DNA of 64,000 nucleotides from the NCBI GenBank assembly GCA_042090305.1, contig JBELJQ010000002.1:1-64000 (forward strand), read 5' to 3'. How positions within the stretch are numbered: the stretch's first letter is position 1; each line of letters begins with the position of its first letter. The notes under the pieces were generated by a model, which was not told the origin of the DNA, ran no database searches, and saw only the letters and a program-made list of their open reading frames with translations. The stretch comes from TMED13 sp042090305 (GTDB lineage: Bacteria > Pseudomonadota > Alphaproteobacteria > Methylaequorales > Methylaequoraceae). This document shows positions 9,295-19,687 of this stretch, one piece after another. The translations under genes and the position numbers were made by a program.

Positions 9295-9927
9295 ATGATT
9301 AATAAAACAAATAGAAGGGGGTTAATGCTAGTTTTATCATCGCCATCGGGTGCTGGCAAGACCTCAATATGTAAGAAAGTCCTAGAAGAAGATAATGAAA
9401 TCATGATGTCAATTTCTTATACAACCAGAAAAAAAAGAAAGAGTGAGAAGGAGGGGGTAGATTATTTTTTTGTTTCTAAAAAAAAATTTAACGAATTAAT
9501 CAAAAAGGATTTTTTCATTGAGTATGCCAATGTATTTGATAATTTGTATGGAACTCCAAAAAAATTTGTAAGAGATAATCTTAATAGCGGGGTTGATGTT
9601 ATGTTTGATATAGATTGGCAAGGTGCACAAAAATTATTTAATTTTTCGAGCTCAGATATGACCTCTATTTTTATACTCCCCCCTAGCAACGAAGTTTTAC
9701 TTAAAAGACTTAAAAATAGGGCGGAGGATAGTTCCGAAATTGTATCCAAGAGAATGAGTAAAGCAAAATCAGAAATAAGTCATTGGATTGAATATGATTA
9801 TGTTTTGATTAATGAAGATTTAAGAGATTGCTCAAAAAGCGTGCTTACAATTCTTAATGCTGAAAGAAAAAAACGGAATAGACAGCGATTTTTATTTAGT
9901 ATGGTGGAGAAACTTTTAAATCAATAA
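9295..9927 (+). CDS. gmk: Guanylate kinase
   Basis: A 210-residue enzyme that converts GMP to GDP with ATP. The P-loop SSPSGAGKTS lies near residue 15, SYTTRKKRKSEKEGVDYFF is the GMP-binding region, and FDIDWQGA follows. The ATG at 9295 is preferred over a TTG at 9292 directly upstream. It ends the fab-mltG operon and runs into ksgA tail-to-tail with a 12-bp overlap. Confidence 0.97.
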   Translation: MINKTNRRGLMLVLSSPSGAGKTSICKKVLEEDNEIMMSISYTTRKKRKSEKEGVDYFFVSKKKFNELIKKDFFIEYANVFDNLYGTPKKFVRDNLNSGVDVMFDIDWQGAQKLFNFSSSDMTSIFILPPSNEVLLKRLKNRAEDSSEIVSKRMSKAKSEISHWIEYDYVLINEDLRDCSKSVLTILNAERKKRNRQRFLFSMVEKLLNQ

Positions 9928-10689
9928 GTTTGATAAATTAAGGTATTCCTCGACTGTGATGTCTTGTGGTCTAAGCTCGACATTTATATCGCTATCTAGG
10001 ATCTTTTTCTCAACTTCTGAACTAAATTTCTTTATATTATTTTTAAGCTTTTTCCTTCTGTGTGAGAAACAAATCTTGAGAATTTCATCTAAATTATTAA
10101 AATTAAAATTTAATCTTTTTTTTGGAATTAACTTTATTATAGATGACATGACTCTAGGTTTTGGATAAAAGTTTTCAGGAGATACATCAAAGATTTTCTC
10201 GACTGTAAAGTGAAGCTGTACTAAAATAGACGTTCTGCCGTAGTGTTTATTTGATACCTCTGCTACCAATCTATCAGCAACCTCCCTTTGAACCATTACT
10301 ATGATCGATTCAAATTTCTTTACAAATGACAACCATTTTATAATAAGTGTTGTAGCAATATTATATGGTAGGTTGGCTACTAAATTAATCTTATTACTAT
10401 TTATTTTATCCAAATCAAATTTAAGTGCATCTTGAAAAATCACTTCTAATTTTTCTGGATATTCATTTTGTATTTTTTTTAGAATGAAATCTAATTCTTT
10501 GTCTTTCTCTACAGCTATAATTTTTTTTGGATTTTGTTTAAGTAAAATTTTTGTTAATGCTCCTTTTCCTGGGCCAATTTCAAGAATTAGTTTATTTGCC
10601 AAGTTTTCTAATTTAGAAATCTTATCCAGAACCTCTTTATTTTTTAGAAAATGTTGTCCTAGACTTTTTTTCTGCGAAAATTTATACAT
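9916..10689 (-). CDS. ksgA: 16S rRNA dimethyladenosine transferase KsgA (RsmA)
   Basis: A 257-residue SAM-dependent enzyme that dimethylates two adjacent adenines near the 3' end of 16S rRNA. The motifs are KSLGQHFLKN at the N terminus, EIGPGKGALT for SAM binding, NLPYNIAT as the catalytic NLPY motif, and FYPKPRVMSSI. It ends the lptF-lptG-lptD-surA-pdxA-ksgA run and its start overlaps the pdxA stop by 8 bp. Confidence 0.97.
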   Translation of the reverse strand: MYKFSQKKSLGQHFLKNKEVLDKISKLENLANKLILEIGPGKGALTKILLKQNPKKIIAVEKDKELDFILKKIQNEYPEKLEVIFQDALKFDLDKINSNKINLVANLPYNIATTLIIKWLSFVKKFESIIVMVQREVADRLVAEVSNKHYGRTSILVQLHFTVEKIFDVSPENFYPKPRVMSSIIKLIPKKRLNFNFNNLDEILKICFSHRRKKLKNNIKKFSSEVEKKILDSDINVELRPQDITVEEYLNLSNLLI

Positions 10690-11695
10690 TAATTTTTAAA
10701 AAGTTAATGGCTGAGCAAAGACTATTTGGACTGGCTATATTTTTTTTTGCTATATCAAACGCTGGTCCATGATCTGGAGAAACTCTAATAAATGGGAGAC
10801 CACCAGTCACATTTATTGAATTATAGAAATCTAACAGCTTTATAGGAATAAGACCTTGGTCATGATAAAAGCATACTATCCCATCAAAATTAACTCTTAC
10901 ATTCTTCGCAAAACAAGAATCACCACTAAAAGGACCACTCACCTTGATTCTTTTAGATATTTGTTCAATTACAGGTTTAATTAATGATATTTCCTCGTGA
11001 CCAATAAGACCACCTTCTCCAGCATGGGGATTTACAGCAGCGACAGCTATTCTAGGTTTTGAAATTTTCCAAAGCTTTTTTAAAGAATCATTAAAAATTG
11101 ATATTTTTTCCTCTAAGGTTTTTTTTGTGATTTTGTTTAGACATTCTTTTAATGGTAAATGTGTTGTAACCAAGCCTACTATCAAATTCGGTCCTTTATC
11201 CGCTGGTTTTGAAGTTGAAAGAATCATTATTTCTTTATTAATTTTATTTTTACCTTTTGATGCTAAATGAGCAAGGTATTCGGTTTGTCCGCAAAAGTTA
11301 AACCCATTCTTTTTTAATGATTTTTTACAAACTGGCAATGTAACCATTCCAGATACTTCTTTTTTTTTAATTAAATCATAACTATCATTTATTGATTTTA
11401 ATACAAACTTTGAATTAGCAGAATCTGGCTCTCCTAATTTAAAATTTAAATTAATTTTCATATCTAAAATTGGAAGATATTTACCAAATAATTCAGAAAC
11501 TTGTTCTGGAGATTCAATTTTTTTCAGATTTGCATTAAGATTAAATTTTTTATTGATAAATTCTATTTTATTGAAATCATCAAGTAGGAAGAATGATGGG
11601 AGTTTTAGTTTCTTTCTATTTATCCAAGACTTTATAGCTATCTCTGAAGCAATCCCTGAGGGTTCCCCCATTGTTATGACCAAAGGCTTTTTCAT
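10682..11695 (-). CDS. pdxA: 4-hydroxythreonine-4-phosphate dehydrogenase PdxA
   Basis: A 337-residue NAD- and metal-dependent enzyme of DXP-dependent vitamin B6 synthesis. MGEPSGIASEIA at the N terminus, the metal-binding histidines in AAVNPHAGEGG and CFYHDQGLIPIK, and VRVSPDHGPAFDIA near the C terminus are all present. The gene is 2 bp after surA. pdxA next to ksgA and surA is conserved in many proteobacteria. Confidence 0.97.
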   Translation of the reverse strand: MKKPLVITMGEPSGIASEIAIKSWINRKKLKLPSFFLLDDFNKIEFINKKFNLNANLKKIESPEQVSELFGKYLPILDMKINLNFKLGEPDSANSKFVLKSINDSYDLIKKKEVSGMVTLPVCKKSLKKNGFNFCGQTEYLAHLASKGKNKINKEIMILSTSKPADKGPNLIVGLVTTHLPLKECLNKITKKTLEEKISIFNDSLKKLWKISKPRIAVAAVNPHAGEGGLIGHEEISLIKPVIEQISKRIKVSGPFSGDSCFAKNVRVNFDGIVCFYHDQGLIPIKLLDFYNSINVTGGLPFIRVSPDHGPAFDIAKKNIASPNSLCSAINFLKINV

Positions 11696-11697
11696 AT

Positions 11698-12912
11698 TTA
11701 CTTTGTAAAAAACTTTATATTAGCGTTCTTTCTGAGATTCGTAAGGAAAGTATTGGAAAGCTGATTGAATTTATTGGCAAATATTCTTGTTTCAATTTTA
11801 TTTCTATTAGCCTCATCGTTATTTTGACCAGATTTATCGCATATAAAAAGTATATTATATTCGCCTGATATTTCAATAATATCTGTAAACTCTCCTTTAT
11901 TCCTTTCTTTTAGCTGGTTTAAAAAAACTTCTGATATTTCGCTTGCTTTAATATTATTTAATTTTAATGAAGAAATATCATCAAATTCTGAAAATTTTGA
12001 ATTACATTGAATATCTGAATTTTTGACCTCTTCTAAGTTCTTATCAAATGAAGAGAACTTTATAAATGAATAAGACAATTGATCTATTCCAAAAGTTCTT
12101 TTCTTATTTAATTTTAAAATTTTATAACCATTATTTGTTTTAATATTAGATTTGATATCACCAGCATTCATATTATGGAGTAGTTCTTTTTGTTCTGCTT
12201 CTAAATTACTCTCAAGAACCCATTTATTCTTTTTTAGATTAGATGATGAGATACTTTCATCAAATTTGTAAGCTATTAGATCAAATGATGATTCTGAATC
12301 TAATAACGTAAGAACCCTATTCATTCTATTCTTTGTATTAACCCAGTCATCAAGTTTGTTATTTTTAAAAAATATTTCCGAAAAATTATATTCAATCTTA
12401 CCTACTTTATTTTGCATATTTTCGATTAATCTATCAACTTCATTTTTATTTATTGTAATTTTCGATGAAAATTTTTGACGAGTAAACTTTTTCCACAGAA
12501 GTTCAGATTTTAATTGTTCTTTAACAACATCTATATCAATGTTTTCCTCAATAAGAAATTTTTTAAATTTATCATAATCAATTACTGGGAAATCATAAAT
12601 TCTTGAAATGAAGTTTTTAAGTTCATCATCCGATATTTCAACATTAGATTTTTCAGCCTCAATTTTTTTTATTTTTTCTAAAATTAACAGCTCAAGAACT
12701 CTATCGCGCACATAATCTCTATTTTTAATATTATCTTCTAGCTTTAATGATTTAAGAACTAATTTTATTCTTTCAGATAAATCGTATGTTGTTATGGCTT
12801 CTGAGTCCACAGAAACAATTAAACCTTCAAATTTTTCCTCTGACGACAAACTTGATAAATAAAAAAAAATAAATAGTATAACGCAAGATAGATTTTTAAT
12901 TTTAAATATCAC
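11698..12912 (-). CDS. surA: Periplasmic chaperone / peptidyl-prolyl isomerase SurA
   Basis: A 404-residue exported chaperone for outer-membrane proteins. There is a signal peptide (about residues 1-24), then the N-terminal SurA domain with a stretch like VSVDSEAITTYDLSERI, and a parvulin-type region around residues 170-275 containing NMNAGDIKSNIKTNNGYKIL. The C-terminal part is poorly conserved, so one parvulin domain is more likely than two. The position between lptD and pdxA supports the name; the lptD stop and surA start overlap by 11 bp. Confidence 0.88.
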   Translation of the reverse strand: MIFKIKNLSCVILFIFFYLSSLSSEEKFEGLIVSVDSEAITTYDLSERIKLVLKSLKLEDNIKNRDYVRDRVLELLILEKIKKIEAEKSNVEISDDELKNFISRIYDFPVIDYDKFKKFLIEENIDIDVVKEQLKSELLWKKFTRQKFSSKITINKNEVDRLIENMQNKVGKIEYNFSEIFFKNNKLDDWVNTKNRMNRVLTLLDSESSFDLIAYKFDESISSSNLKKNKWVLESNLEAEQKELLHNMNAGDIKSNIKTNNGYKILKLNKKRTFGIDQLSYSFIKFSSFDKNLEEVKNSDIQCNSKFSEFDDISSLKLNNIKASEISEVFLNQLKERNKGEFTDIIEISGEYNILFICDKSGQNNDEANRNKIETRIFANKFNQLSNTFLTNLRKNANIKFFTK

Positions 12913-15091
12913 CTTCCATAATCTCCTTTAAACTAAATAATACCATAAAGTTATTTGATGTTGGATCTTCAGCATTATGCGTATATTTTCTGTTCCATGT
13001 AAAAGATATACCTAGACATTCATCTTCATACTTAAGCTTGGTACTGATATTATTAAATTTTATTTCGTTTTTTTTATCAAATGTTGTTGAAGTCGTAAAG
13101 GACCAAAAATCACTAATAAATTGATTGTACAAAAATGAATATTGATTCTTACCTTCAATCTGAGTTTTACCACTATCATCAAGAACGGGTGGAGAATGAA
13201 TATTACTAATCTGTAAAAAGTTTTTATTTTGATTAAATGTCACGTCAGTATATGCATTTTTAAGAGATAATTTTTCCTGATCTAGAGAAAATGTCGATTT
13301 TATAGTAAAAGAATCCACTGGTCTTATTAAAACGTTTCCAACAAAGTCTGAAAACCTTCTTGAAATACCAGTGTTTTTCTGTAGGTAACTATGATTCTTG
13401 AAGTGATAACTTTGTCCAATGGCGATTTCACTAACAAATTCAGATTCTTTTGACTTTTTTTTTAATTTAAATCCGTAATCTATTCTAGATTGATTATCCA
13501 TTCTATCATTGCTTGAAAACCTATTAACATTAAATATATCGAAATAATCTAGATCAAAATTACTGATACTATTTTCATCCGGAATTGACCTGTTAAACGC
13601 TTTTTTGTTGGATTTGATAAATAGTACATTTGGTTCAAAAATAGTTAAATAATCTTTACTATTTTTAAAATATGGTTTTGTTAACTTAGCCGAAAAAATT
13701 GGAAAAGCATTTATTCTATTTTTATTGTATTCAAATTTGCCATTATCAGGATTTTCATACTTACTTATATTATAAAACCCTGCATTTAGATGGGTGCCAA
13801 TTTCTAACTCTGTCCCATCAGCAAGGATTGTTGGAAATAAAAGGTTCTGATTGATAAAGAATTTTTTTGTTTCAACTCCTTTCTTTCGATAAAGATTAAC
13901 AAACTCTCCATTAGTATTAAGATTTATTCTATTTAAAAAGTTTTGAGAATTAAGATCAAATTTGAATCTTGGGAAGATTTTGGGTTTTGACTCTTTACTT
14001 ATGTTTGTTCTAAGATCTTGAATCAAATAAGACTCAAGACTGTAAAAATTCTGTTTTCTGTGAGAAGCTAGTTTAATTGAAGATTCAAGAATATCTCTAT
14101 GTCCGTATCTATAAGTATTTAAATAGTTTCTATCTGTTGCTCTTTCTAATTTTAGATTTAGATATGTATTCTCACTTATATCAAATTTTGATTCTGTCCT
14201 TAAATGCCCTCTTTTTTTATTTTCCTTTATTGAATTTACTTTTTGATTTTCTATAGTTCCACTAAAATCTGTTCTAATTTCTCCATTTTTAAAATTTTTT
14301 CTATGTTCCATAAATAATGCTGGATTTCTTTTTTGCGAGAACTTGGGTTGTATTGTAAGATCATTGTATTTGTTAATTGGAATGTAATAGGGGATGTCAG
14401 TAGAAAAACCAAAATAATGATTTTGTTTATAACTTGGTGCAAGAAACCCAGCTTTTCTTTTTACAAATGGTGATGGTATAGAAAAATAAGGTATATAAAA
14501 TATACTTCTGCCATTTAAGTCTAAATATGAATCATAGAATTTAACTGTCATATCTTTTTTATTATGAATAATCTTTTTAGCCTTGACCTGTACAAGAGGT
14601 TGCTCATATTTATTTGTTTTTTTATTTTTACAAATATCACATGCTGTAAAAACACCACTCTCAAGTTTTTCCCAATACTGATCTCTTCTTTCCACCTTTT
14701 TTGCGGCTATTCTAATATGCTTGTCCTTTTTTCCCTCAACCTGGGTTGGTATATAAAGATAATTTTCGTGGATTATTGCATTATCTAAAGTTTTATCTGC
14801 TACTATTTTATTTGCTCTTAAAATGGTTCCATCTTTTTTATCAAAAATTTTTACTTTATCAGTTGCAGAAATTACATTAGTTTCATTATTTAAAAAAACT
14901 TTTTCAGCAGATAATTTAAATAAATCATCAATTACCTCTACATTTCCAGTAGCATAAATTCTTGTATTATTCTTATCGTAAGTGAATTGGTCTGCATTAA
15001 TTTCTAACTCGTCACTTGAAAATACCTCTGAAAAACAAAAAAATAAAAAGATAAATATTGAAAATATAAATAACTTAGCCATCTTCAACAT
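12902..15091 (-). CDS. lptD: LPS-assembly protein LptD
   Basis: A 729-residue outer-membrane beta-barrel that inserts lipopolysaccharide. It has a signal peptide (about residues 1-25), an OstA-like jellyroll (INADQFTYDKNNTRIYATGNVEV, spanning about 31-53) and a long C-terminal barrel with alternating aromatic strands. Conserved cysteines appear as CDICKNKK near residue 150. The start overlaps the lptG stop by 17 bp; an ATG at 15082 is the alternative start. Its presence with LptF and LptG implies a lipopolysaccharide outer membrane. Confidence 0.95.
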   Translation of the reverse strand: MLKMAKLFIFSIFIFLFFCFSEVFSSDELEINADQFTYDKNNTRIYATGNVEVIDDLFKLSAEKVFLNNETNVISATDKVKIFDKKDGTILRANKIVADKTLDNAIIHENYLYIPTQVEGKKDKHIRIAAKKVERRDQYWEKLESGVFTACDICKNKKTNKYEQPLVQVKAKKIIHNKKDMTVKFYDSYLDLNGRSIFYIPYFSIPSPFVKRKAGFLAPSYKQNHYFGFSTDIPYYIPINKYNDLTIQPKFSQKRNPALFMEHRKNFKNGEIRTDFSGTIENQKVNSIKENKKRGHLRTESKFDISENTYLNLKLERATDRNYLNTYRYGHRDILESSIKLASHRKQNFYSLESYLIQDLRTNISKESKPKIFPRFKFDLNSQNFLNRINLNTNGEFVNLYRKKGVETKKFFINQNLLFPTILADGTELEIGTHLNAGFYNISKYENPDNGKFEYNKNRINAFPIFSAKLTKPYFKNSKDYLTIFEPNVLFIKSNKKAFNRSIPDENSISNFDLDYFDIFNVNRFSSNDRMDNQSRIDYGFKLKKKSKESEFVSEIAIGQSYHFKNHSYLQKNTGISRRFSDFVGNVLIRPVDSFTIKSTFSLDQEKLSLKNAYTDVTFNQNKNFLQISNIHSPPVLDDSGKTQIEGKNQYSFLYNQFISDFWSFTTSTTFDKKNEIKFNNISTKLKYEDECLGISFTWNRKYTHNAEDPTSNNFMVLFSLKEIMEGDI

Positions 15092-16172
15092 GTATTAATG
15101 CACTAATTAAAAATAAATTGAAAATTAAGGGTATTGCCCATACTGCAAAAAAGATATTTAGATTTCCTGTTTGTCCTAATGTTTTTACTAAATCACCCGT
15201 AAAATGGAATATTACACCAACTATTATACCAATAACTACCATCATAAAGTTTTTTTTTACTCTATTTTTTTTTATAGATAAAAGACACCCTAGTAGTACC
15301 ATTGATAGCAAGATAAGTGGATATGAATATAAGTAATTTTTGTAGACAATATGCTTTACAACTGAAAACCCTGATTTTTCAAGGTTTGAGATATACTCAT
15401 TTAACTCCCAAAAACTTATTGATTCTGGGGGTCTAAAATTCTTTTCAATTTTTTTAGCATCTAAATTTATTAATAACTTAATTTTTTCAAATTTAGCAGG
15501 GAGTTTATTAATTTCTAATCTATAACCCTTATTAAGTTCCCAAAGTTCATCATTGACCATTTTCACACTCTCTACATCAATTCTTTCAAGAAATTGATTA
15601 TTAAGATCAAATCTAAAAATCTTAACATTTTTTAATTCTTGTTCATCAGATGAGTATAATTTAGAATTTATTACATATTCAAATTCTTCATTCTTCTCTC
15701 TAAGCCATAAACCTGTTTGTGAAACAGAATATAAACCTGATGAACCTTTAAAATATGTATTTTCTACATTCTTAAATTTTATATTCATGTATGAAAATAC
15801 TGGATTAAAAACAAATAAAAATAAAATACTGACAATAAATACATTTATGACCGCAGGAAGAATTAGCGACCAAATTGAAAAACCTGATGCCCTTAGAACA
15901 CTGAGCTCATTATTTTTATTCAACTTCATATAGGTATTCATTGAGCTGAGTAAAAAAACAGTTGGCAAAATTATTGGAAATAAAGTCGGTATGTGTAAAA
16001 AAGCCATCTTGAGTAATATATTTAGTTCAATATTTTTACTTGAGCTTCTTCTTATAAGTTCAATTAAATCAATTGATACAAATAATATACATGCGAAAGA
16101 AAATATTATTATAAAAGAGAAAAAATTTTCTTTTATTAGATATCGTAAGACTAGTTTACTCTTAAAAGTCAT
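15075..16172 (-). CDS. lptG: LPS export ABC transporter permease LptG
   Basis: A 365-residue inner-membrane permease of the LptB2FG complex. There are three N-terminal membrane segments, a periplasmic beta-rich domain (about residues 125-260) and three C-terminal segments. The motif LSVLRASGFSIWSL (about residues 88-101) is the coupling-helix region that contacts LptB. It is second after lptF with a 4-bp overlap; the order lptF-lptG, divergent from pepA, fixes which permease is which. Confidence 0.93.
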   Translation of the reverse strand: MTFKSKLVLRYLIKENFFSFIIIFSFACILFVSIDLIELIRRSSSKNIELNILLKMAFLHIPTLFPIILPTVFLLSSMNTYMKLNKNNELSVLRASGFSIWSLILPAVINVFIVSILFLFVFNPVFSYMNIKFKNVENTYFKGSSGLYSVSQTGLWLREKNEEFEYVINSKLYSSDEQELKNVKIFRFDLNNQFLERIDVESVKMVNDELWELNKGYRLEINKLPAKFEKIKLLINLDAKKIEKNFRPPESISFWELNEYISNLEKSGFSVVKHIVYKNYLYSYPLILLSMVLLGCLLSIKKNRVKKNFMMVVIGIIVGVIFHFTGDLVKTLGQTGNLNIFFAVWAIPLIFNLFLISALIHVEDG

Positions 16173-17254
16173 ATTTTTTTTGACTTATGTAAAAAAAACG
16201 GAATTAGTAAAAAACTTATGCAAGCAGGAAGAAAATTAATGATTTGAAGATCAATAAATTTTATTGATAAGTTTGAGGATATTATTGATAGTACTTGCAA
16301 ACTTATAATAGTAGAAAAAACAAATATAGTTCTGCGAAAATTTTCTGTTCTTTTATAAGTAAAGGTAAGTATTAATACTGCAATCAAAGAGCTAAATGTC
16401 AGGACATTTATTGGCATCGAGTATCTTAAGGTCAATTCAGCTTTAAAAGCTTGCTTATTATTTTGGTCATCTTGAGAAAAAGCATTAGGGTTTTTTAATT
16501 CTTTTATAGTCCTTTCCGCAGGAGATTTCCATCGATTTACAAAATTACTATTATCATTTTGATTTATATCTAATAGATATTTATCAAAGTAAAGTACAGA
16601 AAGCTTTTTATCCTCGGATTGAAATTGTTGCGAACCCTCCTCTAATAAAATTTTTGTCGACTCATCAGTAGAAATTATTGTTCCCTTCTTTGCAATAAGT
16701 GTTGAAGTTTGTTCATTATTTCTTGTGTCATGAATAAATACATTATGTAACCCTTCAGAACTTCTTTCTTTTACATAAATAGTGAAATTCTTCCCAATTG
16801 TATTGAACATCCCTTCTTGAAGAAGACTAGCTGAATAATCATTTTTCAATGTGTAAAACAGTATTTTAAAATCCGAATTTGATTTTGGAGACTGATAAAG
16901 TGTAAAATATAAACTCATAAGGCTTAATATTGATGAAAAAATAACAATTGGTTTTAGCATGTCAACAAAGGTATAACTCGAAGACTGAAGAATAATAAGT
17001 TCTCTATCAGTCTGCATTCTTGAAAATACAAAATAGGTTGATAAACAAACTATAATTGGCAAAATTACAGGAATAATTTGTGGTAATGATAATGATATAA
17101 GTTTAAAAAAAATATAAAAAGGGAGGCCTCGCCCCACCATTAACTCAATTAACTGAACGCTTTTTGCTAGGCAAAATAAGGAAATCACAAGCAAAAAAAT
17201 GAGTAAAGAATTATAACAAAGTTGTTTAAATATGTATTTGTCAACTAATTTCAT
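16169..17254 (-). CDS. lptF: LPS export ABC transporter permease LptF
   Basis: A 361-residue YjgP/YjgQ-family permease with the same 3+3 membrane topology as its neighbour. The coupling region reads DRELIILQSSSYTFVDML (about residues 86-103). Here the usual LRASG is ILQSS, a mild departure. It heads the lptF-lptG-lptD-surA-pdxA-ksgA unit. The 66-bp gap to pepA must contain promoters for both directions. Confidence 0.92.
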   Translation of the reverse strand: MKLVDKYIFKQLCYNSLLIFLLVISLFCLAKSVQLIELMVGRGLPFYIFFKLISLSLPQIIPVILPIIVCLSTYFVFSRMQTDRELIILQSSSYTFVDMLKPIVIFSSILSLMSLYFTLYQSPKSNSDFKILFYTLKNDYSASLLQEGMFNTIGKNFTIYVKERSSEGLHNVFIHDTRNNEQTSTLIAKKGTIISTDESTKILLEEGSQQFQSEDKKLSVLYFDKYLLDINQNDNSNFVNRWKSPAERTIKELKNPNAFSQDDQNNKQAFKAELTLRYSMPINVLTFSSLIAVLILTFTYKRTENFRRTIFVFSTIISLQVLSIISSNLSIKFIDLQIINFLPACISFLLIPFFLHKSKKI

Positions 17255-17320
17255 TGAATAATTTAAAAAAAAACAATATACATTATTTATTACAAATTTT
17301 AATCTTAATTAATACTGAAA

Positions 17321-18790
17321 ATGAAAATAAGTTTCTCAAGCCAATATAACAAAAATGATGATCTTCTTATAATTTATTCTAATAAAAGCAGATTATATAA
17401 AACTTCTAAATTTGAAAAAGACACCAGAATATTTATCGATAAGGTTGATGAAGTTAATAAATCAAAGAAAAACTTTCTAGAATCTTTGAAATTAAATGAT
17501 TCAAGCAATATCAAAAATTTGATTATCGCTAAATCCGACTTGAGCTCAAACCCATCCAATATAGAATCATTATCTGGCAAGATTCTTAGTGAGTTAGAAA
17601 AAAAGAAAATAAAAAAAATATCAATATTTGTAGATTATGGAAAAAATAACCTTGAAAGAACCAACCTACTTAAGTCATTATCGTTTGGTTTCTTGATGAA
17701 AGATTATAGATTCGAAAAATATAAAACTATTACAAAAAAAGATTTTCAGGTTGAGAATCTTAAATTTGTTGTTTCTTTAGGTAAATCTGAAGTTAAAGAA
17801 CTTGAGAGTCATATGGACACCGTAAACGGCATATACTTAACAAGAGACCTTGTTTCCGAACCTGCTAATATTTTATTTCCACAGAAATTCGTTGAGTTTT
17901 GTAATGTATTAAAAAAGGTAGGAGTAAAATTAGAGGTTTTAGATGAAAAAAAAATTACAAAACTTGGAATGAACGCATTAATGGGAGTTGCACAAGGTTC
18001 AGTAAAACCCCCAAGAGTGTTAATCATGAAGTGGAATGGAAAAAAAGATAAGTCATTTTCCAAACCGTTAGCTTTTGTTGGAAAAGGTGTGACATTTGAC
18101 ACGGGAGGAATATCGATTAAACCATCCGGTGGAATGGAGGATATGAAGTGGGATATGGGAGGAGCAGGTGTGGTTGCTGGACTAATGTACACGCTTGCTG
18201 CTAGGAAATCTAAAGTTAATGTTGTAGGCATTGTTGGTTTAGTGGAGAACATGCCAGATGGAAATGCACAAAGACCCGGTGATATTGTTAAATCAATGTC
18301 AGGTCAAACGATAGAGGTTCTAAATACAGATGCTGAGGGTAGATTGGTATTAGCAGATATAATTACTCATGTAAGAAAAGAATTTAACCCTAAATTAATG
18401 GTTGATTTAGCTACCCTAACAGGTGCAATAATAGTGGCACTTGGTGAAAGGTATGCTGGTCTCTTTTCTAACTCTGATAAGCTTGCAGAGCAACTCTATA
18501 AATCTTCTGTTAACACAAAAGAATTGCTTTGGAGGTTACCGTTGGACAGTCATTTTGATGGATTGCTCAACTGTTCAGTTGCTGATATGAAAAATATAAC
18601 AGGTACAAGGGGTGCTGGAAGTATAACTGCTGCGCAGTTTATTAAACGTTTTGTTGGTGAAGTGGATTGGGCTCACTTAGATATTGCAGGAGTCACATGG
18701 TCAAAAAGAGGGACAGAATTTTCAAGACCTGGCGGAACAGGCTTTGGTGTTAGACTTTTGGATGACTTTGTTAAAAAAAATTATGAATAA
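17321..18790 (+). CDS. pepA: Leucyl aminopeptidase PepA (M17)
   Basis: A 489-residue two-metal cytosolic aminopeptidase. The M17 signatures are VGKGVTFDTGGISIKP (metal and catalytic Lys region, about residues 250-265), DMGGAGVV, and NTDAEGRLVLAD (about 344-355). The N-terminal domain is poorly conserved, as usual. It is divergent from lptF and overlaps holC by 8 bp, the conserved pepA-holC pair. Confidence 0.97.
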   Translation: MKISFSSQYNKNDDLLIIYSNKSRLYKTSKFEKDTRIFIDKVDEVNKSKKNFLESLKLNDSSNIKNLIIAKSDLSSNPSNIESLSGKILSELEKKKIKKISIFVDYGKNNLERTNLLKSLSFGFLMKDYRFEKYKTITKKDFQVENLKFVVSLGKSEVKELESHMDTVNGIYLTRDLVSEPANILFPQKFVEFCNVLKKVGVKLEVLDEKKITKLGMNALMGVAQGSVKPPRVLIMKWNGKKDKSFSKPLAFVGKGVTFDTGGISIKPSGGMEDMKWDMGGAGVVAGLMYTLAARKSKVNVVGIVGLVENMPDGNAQRPGDIVKSMSGQTIEVLNTDAEGRLVLADIITHVRKEFNPKLMVDLATLTGAIIVALGERYAGLFSNSDKLAEQLYKSSVNTKELLWRLPLDSHFDGLLNCSVADMKNITGTRGAGSITAAQFIKRFVGEVDWAHLDIAGVTWSKRGTEFSRPGGTGFGVRLLDDFVKKNYE

Positions 18791-19247
18791 CAGGGTAATT
18801 CCTATCCAAGTAAATTTGTACTCTATTTCATCTGACTTCAAAGACATAATGTTGAGGTTATGCGAAAGTTTTATAAAAAAATCACAAAAAGCGATTATCA
18901 TGCTCAAAGACATTCAAGAGTTAGAAGATTTAGATAAATTTTTATGGACTAGAAACAAAAATAGCTTTATTCCACATAAATCTATTACAGACCAAATATT
19001 AGAAACAGACAGTATAATTCTTTCATACAATAATTTAAATGGATTAAAAGTTGATAAAAAATTTGATACGTTGATTATTTCACCCTATAGAAGTATAAAA
19101 ACATTTAAATTATTTAAAAAGTATCTAGTCTTCTCATATAAAAAAAATAACTCAGTTCCAAAATTATATAAAGATAAACTAGAGTCAAAGGGTTTTAATG
19201 TTGTTTGTTATGACGAATATGAAAAATTTAAATGGAAAGTATCATAA
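18783..19247 (+). CDS. holC: DNA polymerase III chi subunit HolC
   Basis: A 154-residue clamp-loader accessory protein that links polymerase III to SSB. The ATG at 18783 lies inside the end of pepA, overlapping it by 8 bp. LDKFLWTRNKNSFIPHKS (about residues 47-64) is the family's LWTFxxxSFLPHG motif, and the final DEYEKFKWKVS resembles the chi C terminus. A longer in-frame reading inside pepA (from 18684) was discarded. Confidence 0.88.
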   Translation: MNNRVIPIQVNLYSISSDFKDIMLRLCESFIKKSQKAIIMLKDIQELEDLDKFLWTRNKNSFIPHKSITDQILETDSIILSYNNLNGLKVDKKFDTLIISPYRSIKTFKLFKKYLVFSYKKNNSVPKLYKDKLESKGFNVVCYDEYEKFKWKVS

Positions 19248-19267
19248 ACTTAATAGGAGAAATTGTT

Positions 19268-19687
19268 ATGCAACTCACTTTATCAATAATTAAACCAGAT
19301 GCTGTTAAAAGGAATATTACTGGAGAGATTAATGCAATGATTGAAAAAAAAGGAATAAAGATAGTTGGTCAGAGAATGATTAAATTATCTTTAGAGGATG
19401 CTCAAAGGTTTTATATGATTCATAAAGATAGAGCATTTTATCAGGATTTATGTAATTATATGATTTCAGGCCCAATTGTTGTTCAAGTTCTTGAGGCTAA
19501 GGATGTAATTTCAAAATATAGAGAGTTAATGGGAGCAACCAACCCAGCCAACGCTGATGATAATACCATTAGAAAGAATTATGGATTGTCTGTTGAAGAG
19601 AATTCTGTGCATGGTTCTGATAGTGAAGAAAATGCAAAGATTGAAGTAGAATTTTTTTTTAGTAACCAAGAAACATTTAGCTCTTAA
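19268..19687 (+). CDS. ndk: Nucleoside diphosphate kinase
   Basis: A 139-residue enzyme that transfers phosphate from ATP to NDPs through a phosphohistidine. TLSIIKPDAVKRN is at the N terminus, GATNPANADDNTIRKNYG around residues 88-105, and the active His in NSVHGSDSEENA (near 117). The ATG at 19268 has a clear AGGAG at about 10 bp. It overlaps the small cytochrome gene on the other strand by 4 bp. Confidence 0.98.
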   Translation: MQLTLSIIKPDAVKRNITGEINAMIEKKGIKIVGQRMIKLSLEDAQRFYMIHKDRAFYQDLCNYMISGPIVVQVLEAKDVISKYRELMGATNPANADDNTIRKNYGLSVEENSVHGSDSEENAKIEVEFFFSNQETFSS